DNA from: Amycolatopsis oliviviridis
GTDB lineage: Bacteria; Actinomycetota; Actinomycetes; Mycobacteriales; Pseudonocardiaceae
Assembly (NCBI RefSeq): GCF_014654365.1
Contig: NZ_BNAY01000006.1
Coordinates: forward strand, 1-55,691
Reading direction: 5' to 3'
Length of the DNA: 55,691 nt
Below are positions 41,282 through 49,567 of the stretch, one piece after another; within the stretch, counting starts at the first letter, position 1; the number at the start of each line of letters is the position of its first letter. The notes beneath the pieces were generated by a model that saw only the letters and a list, made by a program, of their open reading frames with translations, was not told where the DNA came from and ran no database searches. A program made the translations under genes and the position numbers.

Positions 41282-42757
41282 TCAGGCGTAGGAAGCGACC
41301 AGTTCGACCAGCGTTCGTGCCGCGAACCCGGTGGCTCCCGGCACGACGTCGGCGTAGGTCTTGTCGGCCCGCGCGGGACCGGCGATGTCGAGATGCGCCC
41401 ACGGCACGTCGCCGACGAACTCGCGGAGGAACAGCGCCGCGACGATGCCGCCGGGGCCACCCGGCGCCTGCCGGATGTCGCCGAGCGAACCCTGCACGGT
41501 CTCGGCCAGGTCCTCCAGCAGCGGCATCCGCCACCACGCCTCGCCGACCCGCTCGCCCGCCTTCGTGACCCGCTCCGCGAGGACGTCGTCGGTGGCGAAC
41601 ACGCCGCCGGTCCGGACGCCGAGCGAGACCTTCATGGCGCCGGTCAGCGTGGCCGCGTCGATCACGGCGTCCGGCTTGTGCTTCTTGATGCCGTACGCGA
41701 GCGCGTCGGCCAGGACCATGCGCCCCTCGGCGTCGGTGTTGCCCACCTCGGTCGTCTTGCCGCCGTAGTGCCGGACGATGTCGCCGGGCCGGTACGACGA
41801 ACCGGACACGTGGTTCTCGGCGGCGGGCACCAGCCCGGTCACCCGGACCGGCAGGCGCAGCGCGGCGATCGCGCGGACGGCGGCGATGATCGCCGCACCG
41901 CCCGCCATGTCGGTGCGCATGAGGTGCATGCCGTCGGCCGGTTTGATCGAAAGACCGCCGGTGTCGAAGGTGATGCCCTTGCCGACCAGCAGCAGATGCG
42001 TCGCCGCCCCGCGCGGCCGGTACTCCAGCTCGATCAGCCGCGGTGGCGCGGCGGAACCGCCGCCGACGGCGAGGACGCCGCCGAAGCCCTGTTCGGCCAG
42101 CCACTTCTCGTCCCGGACCGTCACGTTCAGGTTCGGGATGCCGCCGGACGCGCGGGCGGCCGTGTCCGCGAGCCAGGCCGGGGTCTTGACGTTCGACGGC
42201 GTGTTCGCCAGGTCGCGGGCGAACGCGGCGGCCGCGGCGAGTTCGCGGACCCGCTCCAGCGCCTTGTCGTACGCGGGCACGGCGCGCTCATGGCGGGTGA
42301 GCAACCGCACGGTCCGTAGGCCCGGCTTCGGCTCCTCGGCCGTCACCGTGAACCGGTAGCCGCCGAGCAGCAGCCCGAACGCGAGTTCTTCGAAGTGTTC
42401 GGCGCCCGCGTCCTCGGGCAGTTCGACGGCGAAGGCGCGGAACGCCTTCTGGCCCGCCTTGACGTCTTCCTCCAGCGCCGCCGAGACCGCGCGGACCAGC
42501 GCGGCACCGGCCTTGCGGTACTGCCGCGGTTCGCCGTCGCCGACCCCGGCCAGCCAGCGGACGCCGCCGGTCGGCACGGTCTGCACGTCACCGGCCTTGC
42601 CGGTGGGCCGCACGCCGCCGATCTCCGCGAGCCCGGCGTCACCGTCCTCTTCGGACGGCGCCGCGATCAGCGTGGCCAGCGGCGTACCGCGCCGCAGGTC
42701 GTCCGAGACTTCGAGTTCGAGCAGCTTCCCCGGAACGGGGGGTAGCGGGTTACGCAC
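41282..42757 (-). CDS. pepA: Leucyl aminopeptidase (M17, PepA)
   Basis: A 491-residue protein. Catalytic and metal residues are in GKGITFDTGGLSIKPADGMH, MRTDMAGGAAI and VGNTDAEGRMVLADALAYG. Uses two metal ions to remove N-terminal residues. GTG start. The N-terminal domain is poorly conserved, as usual. Convergent with PAP2, with 8 bp between the stops. Confidence 0.94.
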   Translation of the reverse strand: MRNPLPPVPGKLLELEVSDDLRRGTPLATLIAAPSEEDGDAGLAEIGGVRPTGKAGDVQTVPTGGVRWLAGVGDGEPRQYRKAGAALVRAVSAALEEDVKAGQKAFRAFAVELPEDAGAEHFEELAFGLLLGGYRFTVTAEEPKPGLRTVRLLTRHERAVPAYDKALERVRELAAAAAFARDLANTPSNVKTPAWLADTAARASGGIPNLNVTVRDEKWLAEQGFGGVLAVGGGSAAPPRLIELEYRPRGAATHLLLVGKGITFDTGGLSIKPADGMHLMRTDMAGGAAIIAAVRAIAALRLPVRVTGLVPAAENHVSGSSYRPGDIVRHYGGKTTEVGNTDAEGRMVLADALAYGIKKHKPDAVIDAATLTGAMKVSLGVRTGGVFATDDVLAERVTKAGERVGEAWWRMPLLEDLAETVQGSLGDIRQAPGGPGGIVAALFLREFVGDVPWAHLDIAGPARADKTYADVVPGATGFAARTLVELVASYA

Positions 42758-42847
42758 AGTGAGCGACCTCCGGGCGCAGATGAACCGCGACCCCGGCCTC
42801 CGAGGGGAGACCGGGGTGCGGGTGGTTGAACGTTGGTGCGGTCCGGC

Positions 42848-43015
42848 TCAGCCGGTGACCTCCTGCAAGGCCGCGCCGAGATCCTTCGCTTCTTCCGCGG
42901 AGAGTTCGACGACGAGGCGCCCACCACCTTCGAGTGGTACGCGCATCACGAGGCCCCGCCCCTCCTTAGTCACTTCGAGGGGACCATCTCCGGTCCGGGG
43001 CTTCATGGCCGCCAT
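42848..43015 (-). CDS. DUF3117 protein (Rv1211-like)
   Basis: A 55-residue protein, MAAMKPRTGDGPLEVTKEG then GLVMRVPLEGGGRLVVEL, diagnostic of DUF3117, a nearly universal actinobacterial protein of unknown function. The family start fixes the ATG at 43015 rather than the longer frame. Divergent from the PaaG-like gene. Confidence 0.92.
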   Translation of the reverse strand: MAAMKPRTGDGPLEVTKEGRGLVMRVPLEGGGRLVVELSAEEAKDLGAALQEVTG

Positions 43016-43211
43016 AGCGTGCTCCCTCCGTCTCAACCGGCGCGCCCGGGTCGCGCTCGTCAAAGCCAGCCGGGTCTACTGTCCATTGTCCCTCATCAGC
43101 GGCCGAGCGCGAACGCGGACCGATCTTTTGCCGCCGTATCGGTGCTGGTATGCGGCTCGCGAGGCTGAAAGACTCAGTATCGGACCGCAGTTTCGCCGAT
43201 TAGGAGATCCA

Positions 43212-44006
43212 GTGACCACATCCGACGTTCTGCTGACCGTCGACGCCGATGGCGTGCGCACCTTCACGCTGAACCGGCCGCAGGCGTACAACTCGCTGAC
43301 CGTCGAACTCAAGGAACTGCTGCTGGCGGGCCTGACCGAGGCCGCGGCCGACGACAGTGTCCGCGCGGTCGTCCTCACCGGTTCGGGCAAGGCGTTCTGC
43401 GCCGGGCAGGATCTGAAGGAGCACGTCGGACTGCTTCAAGCGGGTGACCCGGCGCCGCTACACACGGTCAAGGAGCACTACAACCCGATCGTCAAGACCA
43501 TCGTCGGGATGCCGAAGCCGGTCATCGCCGCGGTGAACGGCCCGGCGGCCGGCGCGGGCGCCGCCTTCGCCTACGCGAGCGACCTCCGGATCGCGGCGAC
43601 TTCGGCGAACTTCCTGATGGCGTTCGCGAACGTCGGCCTCGGCCCGGACTCGGGCGCGTCGTGGACGCTGCAGCGGCTGATCGGTCTCGGCCGCGCGGCC
43701 GAACTGATGCTGCTGGCGCGCACGGTCGACTCCGCCGAGGCGCTGTCACTGGGCCTGGTCAGCGAGGTCGTCCCGGACGAGGAACTCGCGGCCCGCGCGC
43801 AGAAGATCGCCGCGAAGCTCGCGGCGGGCCCGACGGTCGCGTACGCGAAGATCAAGAACGTCCTGTCCGTCGCCGCCGAGTCGTCGCTCGAAGAGGCGCT
43901 GGACGCCGAGGACGCGGCGCAGTCCGCGCTGGGCGCGACCGCCGATCACACGGAGGCCGTCGAAGCTTTCGTGGGCAAGCGCAAGCCGACCTTCCAGGGC
44001 AAGTAG
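43212..44006 (+). CDS. Enoyl-CoA hydratase/isomerase, PaaG-like
   Basis: A 264-residue crotonase. GSGKAFCAGQDLKEH is the oxyanion/CoA motif and GPAAGAGAAFAYASD the second. The catalytic loop reads LGPDSGASW, with Asp where hydratases have Glu; this matches PaaG and other isomerases with a single acid. GTG start with TAGGAGATC upstream. Not in a recognisable phenylacetate cluster. Confidence 0.88.
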   Translation: MTTSDVLLTVDADGVRTFTLNRPQAYNSLTVELKELLLAGLTEAAADDSVRAVVLTGSGKAFCAGQDLKEHVGLLQAGDPAPLHTVKEHYNPIVKTIVGMPKPVIAAVNGPAAGAGAAFAYASDLRIAATSANFLMAFANVGLGPDSGASWTLQRLIGLGRAAELMLLARTVDSAEALSLGLVSEVVPDEELAARAQKIAAKLAAGPTVAYAKIKNVLSVAAESSLEEALDAEDAAQSALGATADHTEAVEAFVGKRKPTFQGK

Positions 44007-44024
44007 CCCTCCCCGCAGCGTGAG

Positions 44025-44071
44025 ATGAAGGACGCTTTCATAGCAAAATTTGCAATGAAAGCGTCCTTCAT
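44025..44071. repeat. 47-bp palindrome, 23-bp stem
   Basis: ATGAAGGACGCTTTCAT… and its complement, one mismatch, single-base centre in GCAAAATTTGC. Lies 18 bp after the crotonase gene, which is followed in the same direction; hence not tied to convergent ends. Its arm GAAGGACGCTTTC is also at 38357 and 38387. Confidence 0.95.
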
Positions 44072-44117
44072 AGCGCTCTCGGGACCGGTACCCGACCGGC
44101 GCGGTTAGCGTCCCGCG

Positions 44118-44597
44118 GTGATCCCGCCCCACCTCAGGACGCAAGCCGCGAAGAACGACCTCGGCGAGTTCGTCCGCCGCTACCGACGCCGCCCAGGCGT
44201 CGTCGGCACCTTCATCGCCTTCGCACCACTCGTGGGCACGCTGGTCCTGGGGATCCGGGAAAGCGACCCGACGACGACCCTGGGAATCCTGCTGTTCCTG
44301 TGGCCGCCGCTGTTCCTCACATGGTGCGTCTCCACGCGAAGGCGCCTCGACGGCGGCATCTACCTCTTCACCGGCGGTTTCGCGGAGGTCCACGGCCGCA
44401 AAGTCCGGTATGTCGTCCCGTGGGCCCGAGTCCGCGAAGTGCGCTACAAAAGCGTCGAGCACTGGCTGAACTTCATCCCCTTCGCCTACGTCGCGAAGTG
44501 CGTGATCGCCCTGGACAACGGCGGGGTGATCGAACTCGACGGCAGCTACCGGCCCCTCGAACGACTGGCGAGGGACCTCCACGCCCAGGCGCGCTAG
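44118..44597 (+). CDS. Hypothetical membrane protein with PH-like C-terminus
   Basis: A 159-residue protein: N-terminal basic stretch, two helices at about 27-68, then a beta-rich segment (GGIYLFTGGFAEVHGRKVRYVVPWARVREV), similar in shape to bacterial PH domains that check a membrane surface. I do not recognise the family firmly. The last four bases overlap the convergent tagA gene. Confidence 0.65.
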   Translation: MIPPHLRTQAAKNDLGEFVRRYRRRPGVVGTFIAFAPLVGTLVLGIRESDPTTTLGILLFLWPPLFLTWCVSTRRRLDGGIYLFTGGFAEVHGRKVRYVVPWARVREVRYKSVEHWLNFIPFAYVAKCVIALDNGGVIELDGSYRPLERLARDLHAQAR

Positions 44598-45163
44598 ACA
44601 GCCCGGAAGCAGTCCTTCACGTGGTCGTCGACCATCCCCGTCGCCTGCATCAGCGCGTAACACGTCGTCGGCCCCAGGAACACGAAGCCGCGCTTCTTCA
44701 GTTCCTTCGCCATCGCCTTCGACTCGTCGGTGATCGCCGGGACGTCCGCCATCCGCCGCGGCCGGGCATGCCGCGAAGGCGCGAACGACCACAGCAGGTC
44801 GTCCAGCGAACCGTCCAGTTCCGAGATCGCGCGGGCGTTGTTGATCGCCGCCAGGATCTTCGCCCGGTTCCGCACGATCGACGCGTCTTCCATGAGACGG
44901 GATACGTCGTCGTCGGTGAAGACGGCGACCTTCTCCGGCACGAATCCGGCGAACGCCTTCCGGAACGACTCCCGCTTCCGCAGGATCGTGATCCACGAGA
45001 GCCCGGACTGGAACGACTCCAGGCACAGACGCTCGTACAGCTCTTCGTCGCCGTGGAGCGGGACGCCCCATTCGGTGTCGTGGTACTCGACGTAGTCCGG
45101 GGCCGAGTTGCCCCACGAACACCGCTTGATCCCGTCCGCCCCCAGCAGACCCGCCTCAGCCAA
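44594..45163 (-). CDS. tagA: DNA-3-methyladenine glycosylase I
   Basis: A 189-residue protein with KRCSWGNSAPDYVEYHDTEWG (N-terminal zinc Cys and start of the fold) and FLGPTTCYALMQATGMVDDH (C-terminal zinc Cys/His). Removes 3-methyladenine from alkylated DNA. It is the last gene in a minus-strand chain of overlapping genes and overlaps its predecessor by 8 bp. By position it corresponds to Rv1210. Confidence 0.93.
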   Translation of the reverse strand: MAEAGLLGADGIKRCSWGNSAPDYVEYHDTEWGVPLHGDEELYERLCLESFQSGLSWITILRKRESFRKAFAGFVPEKVAVFTDDDVSRLMEDASIVRNRAKILAAINNARAISELDGSLDDLLWSFAPSRHARPRRMADVPAITDESKAMAKELKKRGFVFLGPTTCYALMQATGMVDDHVKDCFRAV

Positions 45164-45605
45164 CCCGGTACCCCTCCGCGTACTTCACGAATTTCTGCAG
45201 GCACAGCCGCAGTCCCAGTTCGAATCCCGGTTTCGCGACCGGCCAGCCGAGCCGTCCGACGACGCCGAACGGCGGCCGCAGATGCTCCGCCCAGACGAAC
45301 GTCGACGCGTGCGGCCCCTTCTCGATCACCTGGAACACCCCGGTGCCCTGCACGATCTTGCCGAGATGTGTCACCACGCACCGCAGCGGCGGTTCCCAGG
45401 TGGTGATCTCCATGGTGTCGGTGAACCCGATCCCGGCGACGCCGGTGAAGGCCGACAGCTTCGAGCCCACGCTGCGCCCGTTGCCCTCGATGACCTTGAC
45501 CTCGGTGCCGAGCATCCATTCGCCCTGGCGTGCCCAGTCGGTCAGGGCGAGCCAAGCCGTCCCGGCCGGTACCGCGACGTCGACCGAGACGACGACATCG
45601 GTCAC
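45156..45605 (-). CDS. SRPBCC-fold protein (CoxG/polyketide cyclase-like)
   Basis: A 149-residue START-like protein: VSVDVAVPAGTAWLALTDWARQGEWM at the front, then a seven-stranded sheet ending in the long C-terminal helix (GFELGLRLCLQKFVKYAEG). Probably binds a hydrophobic ligand in its pocket. Overlaps the genes on both sides (4 and 8 bp). Confidence 0.85.
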   Translation of the reverse strand: MTDVVVSVDVAVPAGTAWLALTDWARQGEWMLGTEVKVIEGNGRSVGSKLSAFTGVAGIGFTDTMEITTWEPPLRCVVTHLGKIVQGTGVFQVIEKGPHASTFVWAEHLRPPFGVVGRLGWPVAKPGFELGLRLCLQKFVKYAEGYRVG

Positions 45606-45904
45606 CTGGCGCCCTCGCGCTCGGCCTCCAGTTCGGCCACTTTGGCGCGCAGTTCCTCGATCTCGACGCCGAGCCGCCGCATCACCCAGTCCACTTCGGA
45701 CATCTTGTAGCCGCGCAGCACCATCTGGTAGCGGACGGCGTGGACGTCCTCGGCGGTGATGTCCTCGGCGGGCAGCCTGGTCGGCGAACTGCCGGGCGGC
45801 AGCGGGGCGAGCTCCTCACCCCTGCCGAACACCACGGCGGCCAGCAGAAACACCACCGCGGCCACCAGCAGCATGACTACGAGATAGATCAGGGCGGTCG
45901 TCAC
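45602..45904 (-). CDS. Membrane-anchored DivIVA-domain protein (Rv1209-like)
   Basis: A 100-residue protein: membrane helix (about 4-26), flexible Pro-rich linker, then ITAEDVHAVRYQMVLRGYKM and EVDWVMRRLGVEIEELRAKV, a DivIVA-type domain with coiled coil. DivIVA domains sense membrane curvature at poles and septa, so it may help place cell-wall growth. GTG start overlapping the previous gene by 4 bp. Confidence 0.85.
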   Translation of the reverse strand: MTTALIYLVVMLLVAAVVFLLAAVVFGRGEELAPLPPGSSPTRLPAEDITAEDVHAVRYQMVLRGYKMSEVDWVMRRLGVEIEELRAKVAELEAEREGAR

Positions 45905-46572
45905 GCCACGATCGTGGCACACGAACGCCACGATCGTCGCGCCAGCAACGCGAGTCGCACGCTGACCACCACCCAGAGGACCATCAGGATGCCGCACGGC
46001 ACCGACAGGAACAGCCTCGAAGCGTCGATCAGCCCGGTGGCGATCACCAGCAGCGCCACCGAAAGCAGGTTCAGCCCGACGGCCTCGCCGATCAGCACGC
46101 CGGCGGTCTTGACCAGCTTGGCGCCGTCCATCCGCCGGGAAAGCCAGCGCATGCTGACCAGGGCGATCACCCCCAGCACCGGCACGATGAACACCGAACC
46201 GTGGGTGAACTGGGCGATGTAGCGGTACCAGCCCGGGGTCGGCGCGAGCTGCGACCACTCGCCGAAGGTCCATTTGCGGGCGAGCTCCCAGGCGAGCTGC
46301 ATCATCGGCACGCCGAGGATCAGCTTCCAGAGCGTCCGGGTCCCGCTGTGCATCCCGAGTTCGGCCTGGTAGTCCCGCGCGATCAGGTGCACCGGCCCGA
46401 AGTCTTCGACGGCGCGCCGCTGCGCGTCGTGCTCGCTCCAGCCGCCGTCGCGATAGGCGTCGGCGGCGTCGTTGAGCCCGTCCCGCGCCTCGCGCAGCAG
46501 ATCCCGCTTCGCCGACACGGGGCCGTCCAGCCTCGTGCGCAGCTCGCCGAGATAGGCCTCGATCACCGTCAT
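45901..46572 (-). CDS. HAAS/permease-prefix-domain membrane protein, paralogue C
   Basis: A 223-residue protein. Residues 1-70 form the helical HAAS/permease-prefix domain (IEAYLGELRTRLDGPVSAKRD and DFGPVHLIARDYQAELGM), then four hydrophobic helices. This domain is common next to PadR regulators and is thought to bind them or the permease. Third gene after PadR in a row. Overlaps both neighbours by 4 bp. Confidence 0.83.
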   Translation of the reverse strand: MTVIEAYLGELRTRLDGPVSAKRDLLREARDGLNDAADAYRDGGWSEHDAQRRAVEDFGPVHLIARDYQAELGMHSGTRTLWKLILGVPMMQLAWELARKWTFGEWSQLAPTPGWYRYIAQFTHGSVFIVPVLGVIALVSMRWLSRRMDGAKLVKTAGVLIGEAVGLNLLSVALLVIATGLIDASRLFLSVPCGILMVLWVVVSVRLALLARRSWRSCATIVA

Positions 46573-47225
46573 GCCGTCGCTCTCCGACTCCGCGCGGCGA
46601 CCGCGAGCCGCGTGCTGAACAGGATCCACATCGCGGACAGGAGCGCGCACGGCACGCTGACGATCAGGCGGGCGGGCTCCAGCAGCCCGGTCGCGCCGCC
46701 GTAGGTCGCGACCGCGAGCAGGTTCAGCCCCACCGCCCCGGCCAAGGACCACGAGACCACGCGAGCGGTGGACGGACCACCCGGCCGTCGCGAAAGCAGC
46801 CGTGCCGCGATCAGCCCGGCGATCGCGATCATCGGGGACAGTGCCGCGAGAGTGTCGGCCGTGCCGATCGCCTGGTGGTACCAGGACGGCGGCTGCCCGA
46901 GCCGCGACCAGTCGCCGGAGCTGAACACCCGGGCGAGATCCCAGCCGAGGATCAGCAACGGCACCCCGACGATCAGCTCCCACAGGACGCGGATGTCTCG
47001 CCGTAGCCCCAGTTCCGCCTGGTAGTCACGGGCGATGAGGTCGGCGGGGCCGAAATCCGCGACGGCCCGTCGTTCCGCTTCCGCCTCGTCGACGCCGCCC
47101 GCGCGGTACGCCTCGGCCGCGTCGGTCAGGCCGTCCCGCGCCTCGGTGAGCAGATCGGCCTTCGCCCCCGCCGGACCGCTGAGCCGCCGGTCCAGGTCGC
47201 CGACGTAGTCCTCGATCGTGTTCAT
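46569..47225 (-). CDS. HAAS/permease-prefix-domain membrane protein, paralogue B
   Basis: A 218-residue paralogue of the adjoining genes: MNTIEDYVGDLDRRLSGPAG, AKADLLTEARDGLTDAAEAY and DFGPADLIARDYQAELGLR are nearly the same as in paralogue A, then four helices with much lower similarity. Overlaps both neighbours by 4 bp. Confidence 0.83.
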   Translation of the reverse strand: MNTIEDYVGDLDRRLSGPAGAKADLLTEARDGLTDAAEAYRAGGVDEAEAERRAVADFGPADLIARDYQAELGLRRDIRVLWELIVGVPLLILGWDLARVFSSGDWSRLGQPPSWYHQAIGTADTLAALSPMIAIAGLIAARLLSRRPGGPSTARVVSWSLAGAVGLNLLAVATYGGATGLLEPARLIVSVPCALLSAMWILFSTRLAVAARSRRATA

Positions 47226-47884
47226 GCGGCGATCAGCGTCCGCGACCGGAAGGCCGGTGAGAGCAGCCAGAAACTGAACACCGCCCAGCCGATGGACAGC
47301 ACGTTGCACGGCACGCTCATGTTCATCCTGGACGGGTCGAGGACGGCGGTGCCGACCGCGAGCAGGAGCATCGCGACCAGGTTCGCGATCGCCGAGGCCG
47401 CCACGGTCCAGCGCGCGAAGCCCGCCAAGCGAGTGCCGTCGAGCCTGCGCCCCAGCAGGCGGGTGCCCAGCAGCGCGATCGCCCCGATCACCGGTGAGAC
47501 CACGACGAAAAAGCCCGAGAGATCGACGACGGACAGGTACCAGCCCGGGGGCGTTCCCAGGTTGCCCCAATCCCCATAGGTCCAAAGCCGCGCCAGTTCC
47601 CAGCTCACCTGGAACAGCGGGACGCCGACGATGACCTTCCACAACGTGCCGATGTGGCCGCGCAGCGCCAATTCGGCCTGGTAGTCCCGGGCGATCGTGG
47701 CGACGGGGCCGAAGTCCGCGACGGCCCGGCGTTCGGCTTCCGCCTCGTCGGCACCGCCCTCGCGATACGCCTCGGCCGCGTCGACCAGTCCGTCGTGCGC
47801 CTCGGTGAGCAGATCGGCCTTGGCCCCCGCCGATCCGCTCAAGCGTCTGTCCAGATCGCCCATGTAGGCATCGATCGCGCTCAT
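47222..47884 (-). CDS. HAAS/permease-prefix-domain membrane protein, paralogue A
   Basis: A 220-residue protein, first of the three: MSAIDAYMGDLDRRLSGSAG then AKADLLTEAHDGLVDAAEAY, followed by four membrane helices. It follows PadR by 43 bp on the same strand. Near-identical N-domains and divergent membrane parts suggest recent tandem duplication with selection on the shared regulatory domain. Confidence 0.85.
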   Translation of the reverse strand: MSAIDAYMGDLDRRLSGSAGAKADLLTEAHDGLVDAAEAYREGGADEAEAERRAVADFGPVATIARDYQAELALRGHIGTLWKVIVGVPLFQVSWELARLWTYGDWGNLGTPPGWYLSVVDLSGFFVVVSPVIGAIALLGTRLLGRRLDGTRLAGFARWTVAASAIANLVAMLLLAVGTAVLDPSRMNMSVPCNVLSIGWAVFSFWLLSPAFRSRTLIAA

Positions 47885-47927
47885 GCCGTGCTCCCCCTAG
47901 CTCGAGCTGCTCTTCCCCGGCGAGAGC

Positions 47928-48245
47928 TCATTGGAAGAGCACGCCGCCGATCACAGTCGTGAACTCCTGCCACTCCGCCCGTTCCGCCGCCAAGGCCTTC
48001 TGCCCGGAGCGGGTGAGCTTGTACGTACGACGTTTGCGGCCGGACACGACGTCCCATTCGCTGGCGAGGAACCCGGCGCGCTCCAACCGGCGAAGCGCCG
48101 GGTAGACGGTGCCCGTCGGCAGGTCGAGCGCACCGTCACTGCGGAGCTGAAGCGCCTCGATGATGGCGTACCCGTGGAGCTTCCGGCCGTCGAGGACGGC
48201 GAGGAGCAACGCGTCGAGGTGCCCGCGCAGGCTGTCGGCCTTCAT
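47928..48245 (-). CDS. PadR family transcriptional regulator
   Basis: A 105-residue winged-helix protein: MKADSLRGHLDALLLAVLDG, YAIIEALQLRSDGALDLPTG then TVYPALRRLERAG. Small PadR of the type paired with HAAS-domain proteins. The ATG at 48245 follows the family start. Divergent from cydA; it may control both sides. Confidence 0.9.
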   Translation of the reverse strand: MKADSLRGHLDALLLAVLDGRKLHGYAIIEALQLRSDGALDLPTGTVYPALRRLERAGFLASEWDVVSGRKRRTYKLTRSGQKALAAERAEWQEFTTVIGGVLFQ

Positions 48246-48248
48246 AGA

Positions 48249-48259
48249 TAGACAGTCTA
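48249..48259. promoter_or_regulatory. Palindrome TAGACAGTCTA beside padR start
   Basis: Perfect 11-bp inverted repeat with one central base, 4 bp from the PadR start codon and partly within its ribosome-binding region. Followed by CACAT, so the longer element ATGTGTAGACTGTCTAT on the minus strand resembles a PadR-type ATGT…ACAT operator. Confidence 0.45.
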
Positions 48260-48349
48260 CACATCGCCGATCAACAGGGTAGTCAGGTCTTTCCACTGGT
48301 CACCTCAGGGAATTACCCCGAGATCGCCCCGATTTCATAGATTTTGTGG

Positions 48350-48359
48350 CTACATGTAG
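48350..48359. promoter_or_regulatory. Palindrome CTACATGTAG before cydA
   Basis: Perfect 10-bp palindrome 27 bp before the cydA ATG, followed by GCAGACTACGTAT, which shares GTAG…CTA…TAT with the site beside padR. A candidate second PadR site or cyd operator. Confidence 0.4.
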
Positions 48360-48385
48360 GCAGACTACGTATACAGTGCATCGAC

Positions 48386-49564
48386 ATGGACGCACTCCCG
48401 ATCGCGAGACTCCAGTTCGCGACGACGACCTCGTTCCACTTCCTGTTCGTGCTGCTCACACTGGGGCTCGTGACACTCGTCGCGGTGATGCAGACACGCT
48501 CCGCGTTCGGCGGCAAGCCGGAACTGACCCGGATGACGCGCTTCTGGGGCAAGCTGTACGTGATCAATTACGCGCTGGGGATCGTCACCGGAATCGTGAT
48601 GGAATTCCAGTTCGGACTGACCTGGACCGGCCTGTCCGCGGTCGCGGGTGACGTCTTCGGCGCGCCGCTGGCCATCGAGACGCTGGTGGCGTTCTTCGCC
48701 GAATCGACCTTCCTGGGGCTGTGGATCTTCGGGTTCGGCAGGCTGAACAAGTGGGTCCACCTGGCGCTGATCTGGCTGGTCACGCTCACCGCGTACGCCT
48801 CCGCGCTGTTCATCATGGTGGCCAACTCGTTCCTGCAGAACCCGGTCGGCACCCACGTCGAGAACGGCGTGCTGAAGCTCGACGACTTCGGCGCGCTGTT
48901 CACCAACCCGGCGCTGGCCATGTCGCTGCCGCACGTGCTGAGCGCGGCCCTGATGACCGGCGGGTTCTTCGTGGTCGGCGTCAGCGCGTACCACTTCATC
49001 AAGCGCACCAAGGAGATCGAGTTCTTCCGGCGCTCCATGCGGATCGGCGTGCTCACCTCGCTGGTGGGCAGCACGATGGTGATCGGTTTCGGCTTCGCCC
49101 AGTTCGGCCCGCTCGGGGAGTACCACCCCGGCAAGCTCGAAACCCCGGATCCGCTGGTCGGCGCCCCGCTGGGGCTGATGATCCAGATCGGGTTCGTCGC
49201 CTTCCTCGCCTCGATCCTCGGCACGCTGCTGCTGTTCCGGAACTGGATCACCAAGGTGCGCCCGCTGCTGTACGTGATGGTGCTGGCGATCCCGCTGCCG
49301 TTCTTCGCCGCGATCTCCGGCTGGCTGGTGCGGGAGATCGGCCGTCAGCCGTGGCTGATCCGCGGCAGGTTGACCACCGCCGACGCCGTCGCGTCGATCC
49401 CGGCGGGGCAGCTCCTGTTCTCCTTCATCGCTTTCACGCTGTTGTTCCTGGTGCTCGCGATCGCCGACTGGGTGCTGATGTCACGGGTCGCCAAACGCGG
49501 CCCCGATCCCGAAGAAGAGGCGGCCCCGCCTCGCGCCGAACTTCCCGTCCTGAGCGGAGTCTGA
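48386..49564 (+). CDS. cydA: Cytochrome bd-type oxidase subunit I, short Q-loop form
   Basis: A 392-residue protein. H18 (FHFLF), E98 and E106 (AIETL…FFAESTF), H183 (LPHVLS) and GRQPW (319-323) align with the E. coli haem and proton-path residues. The quinol-binding Q-loop, over 100 residues in E. coli, is cut to about 20 (residues 240-260, GEYHPGKLETPDPL), and the region that should hold the Met axial ligand reads GLMIQIGF. The start is ATG at 48386. First gene of cydABDC. Confidence 0.9.
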   Translation: MDALPIARLQFATTTSFHFLFVLLTLGLVTLVAVMQTRSAFGGKPELTRMTRFWGKLYVINYALGIVTGIVMEFQFGLTWTGLSAVAGDVFGAPLAIETLVAFFAESTFLGLWIFGFGRLNKWVHLALIWLVTLTAYASALFIMVANSFLQNPVGTHVENGVLKLDDFGALFTNPALAMSLPHVLSAALMTGGFFVVGVSAYHFIKRTKEIEFFRRSMRIGVLTSLVGSTMVIGFGFAQFGPLGEYHPGKLETPDPLVGAPLGLMIQIGFVAFLASILGTLLLFRNWITKVRPLLYVMVLAIPLPFFAAISGWLVREIGRQPWLIRGRLTTADAVASIPAGQLLFSFIAFTLLFLVLAIADWVLMSRVAKRGPDPEEEAAPPRAELPVLSGV

Positions 49565-49567
49565 CCG

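Noticed and set aside
42459..43211. Upstream extension of the crotonase frame
   Set aside because: Runs through the pepA and DUF3117 genes in antisense; the GTG at 43212 has a proper ribosome site and matches the family start.
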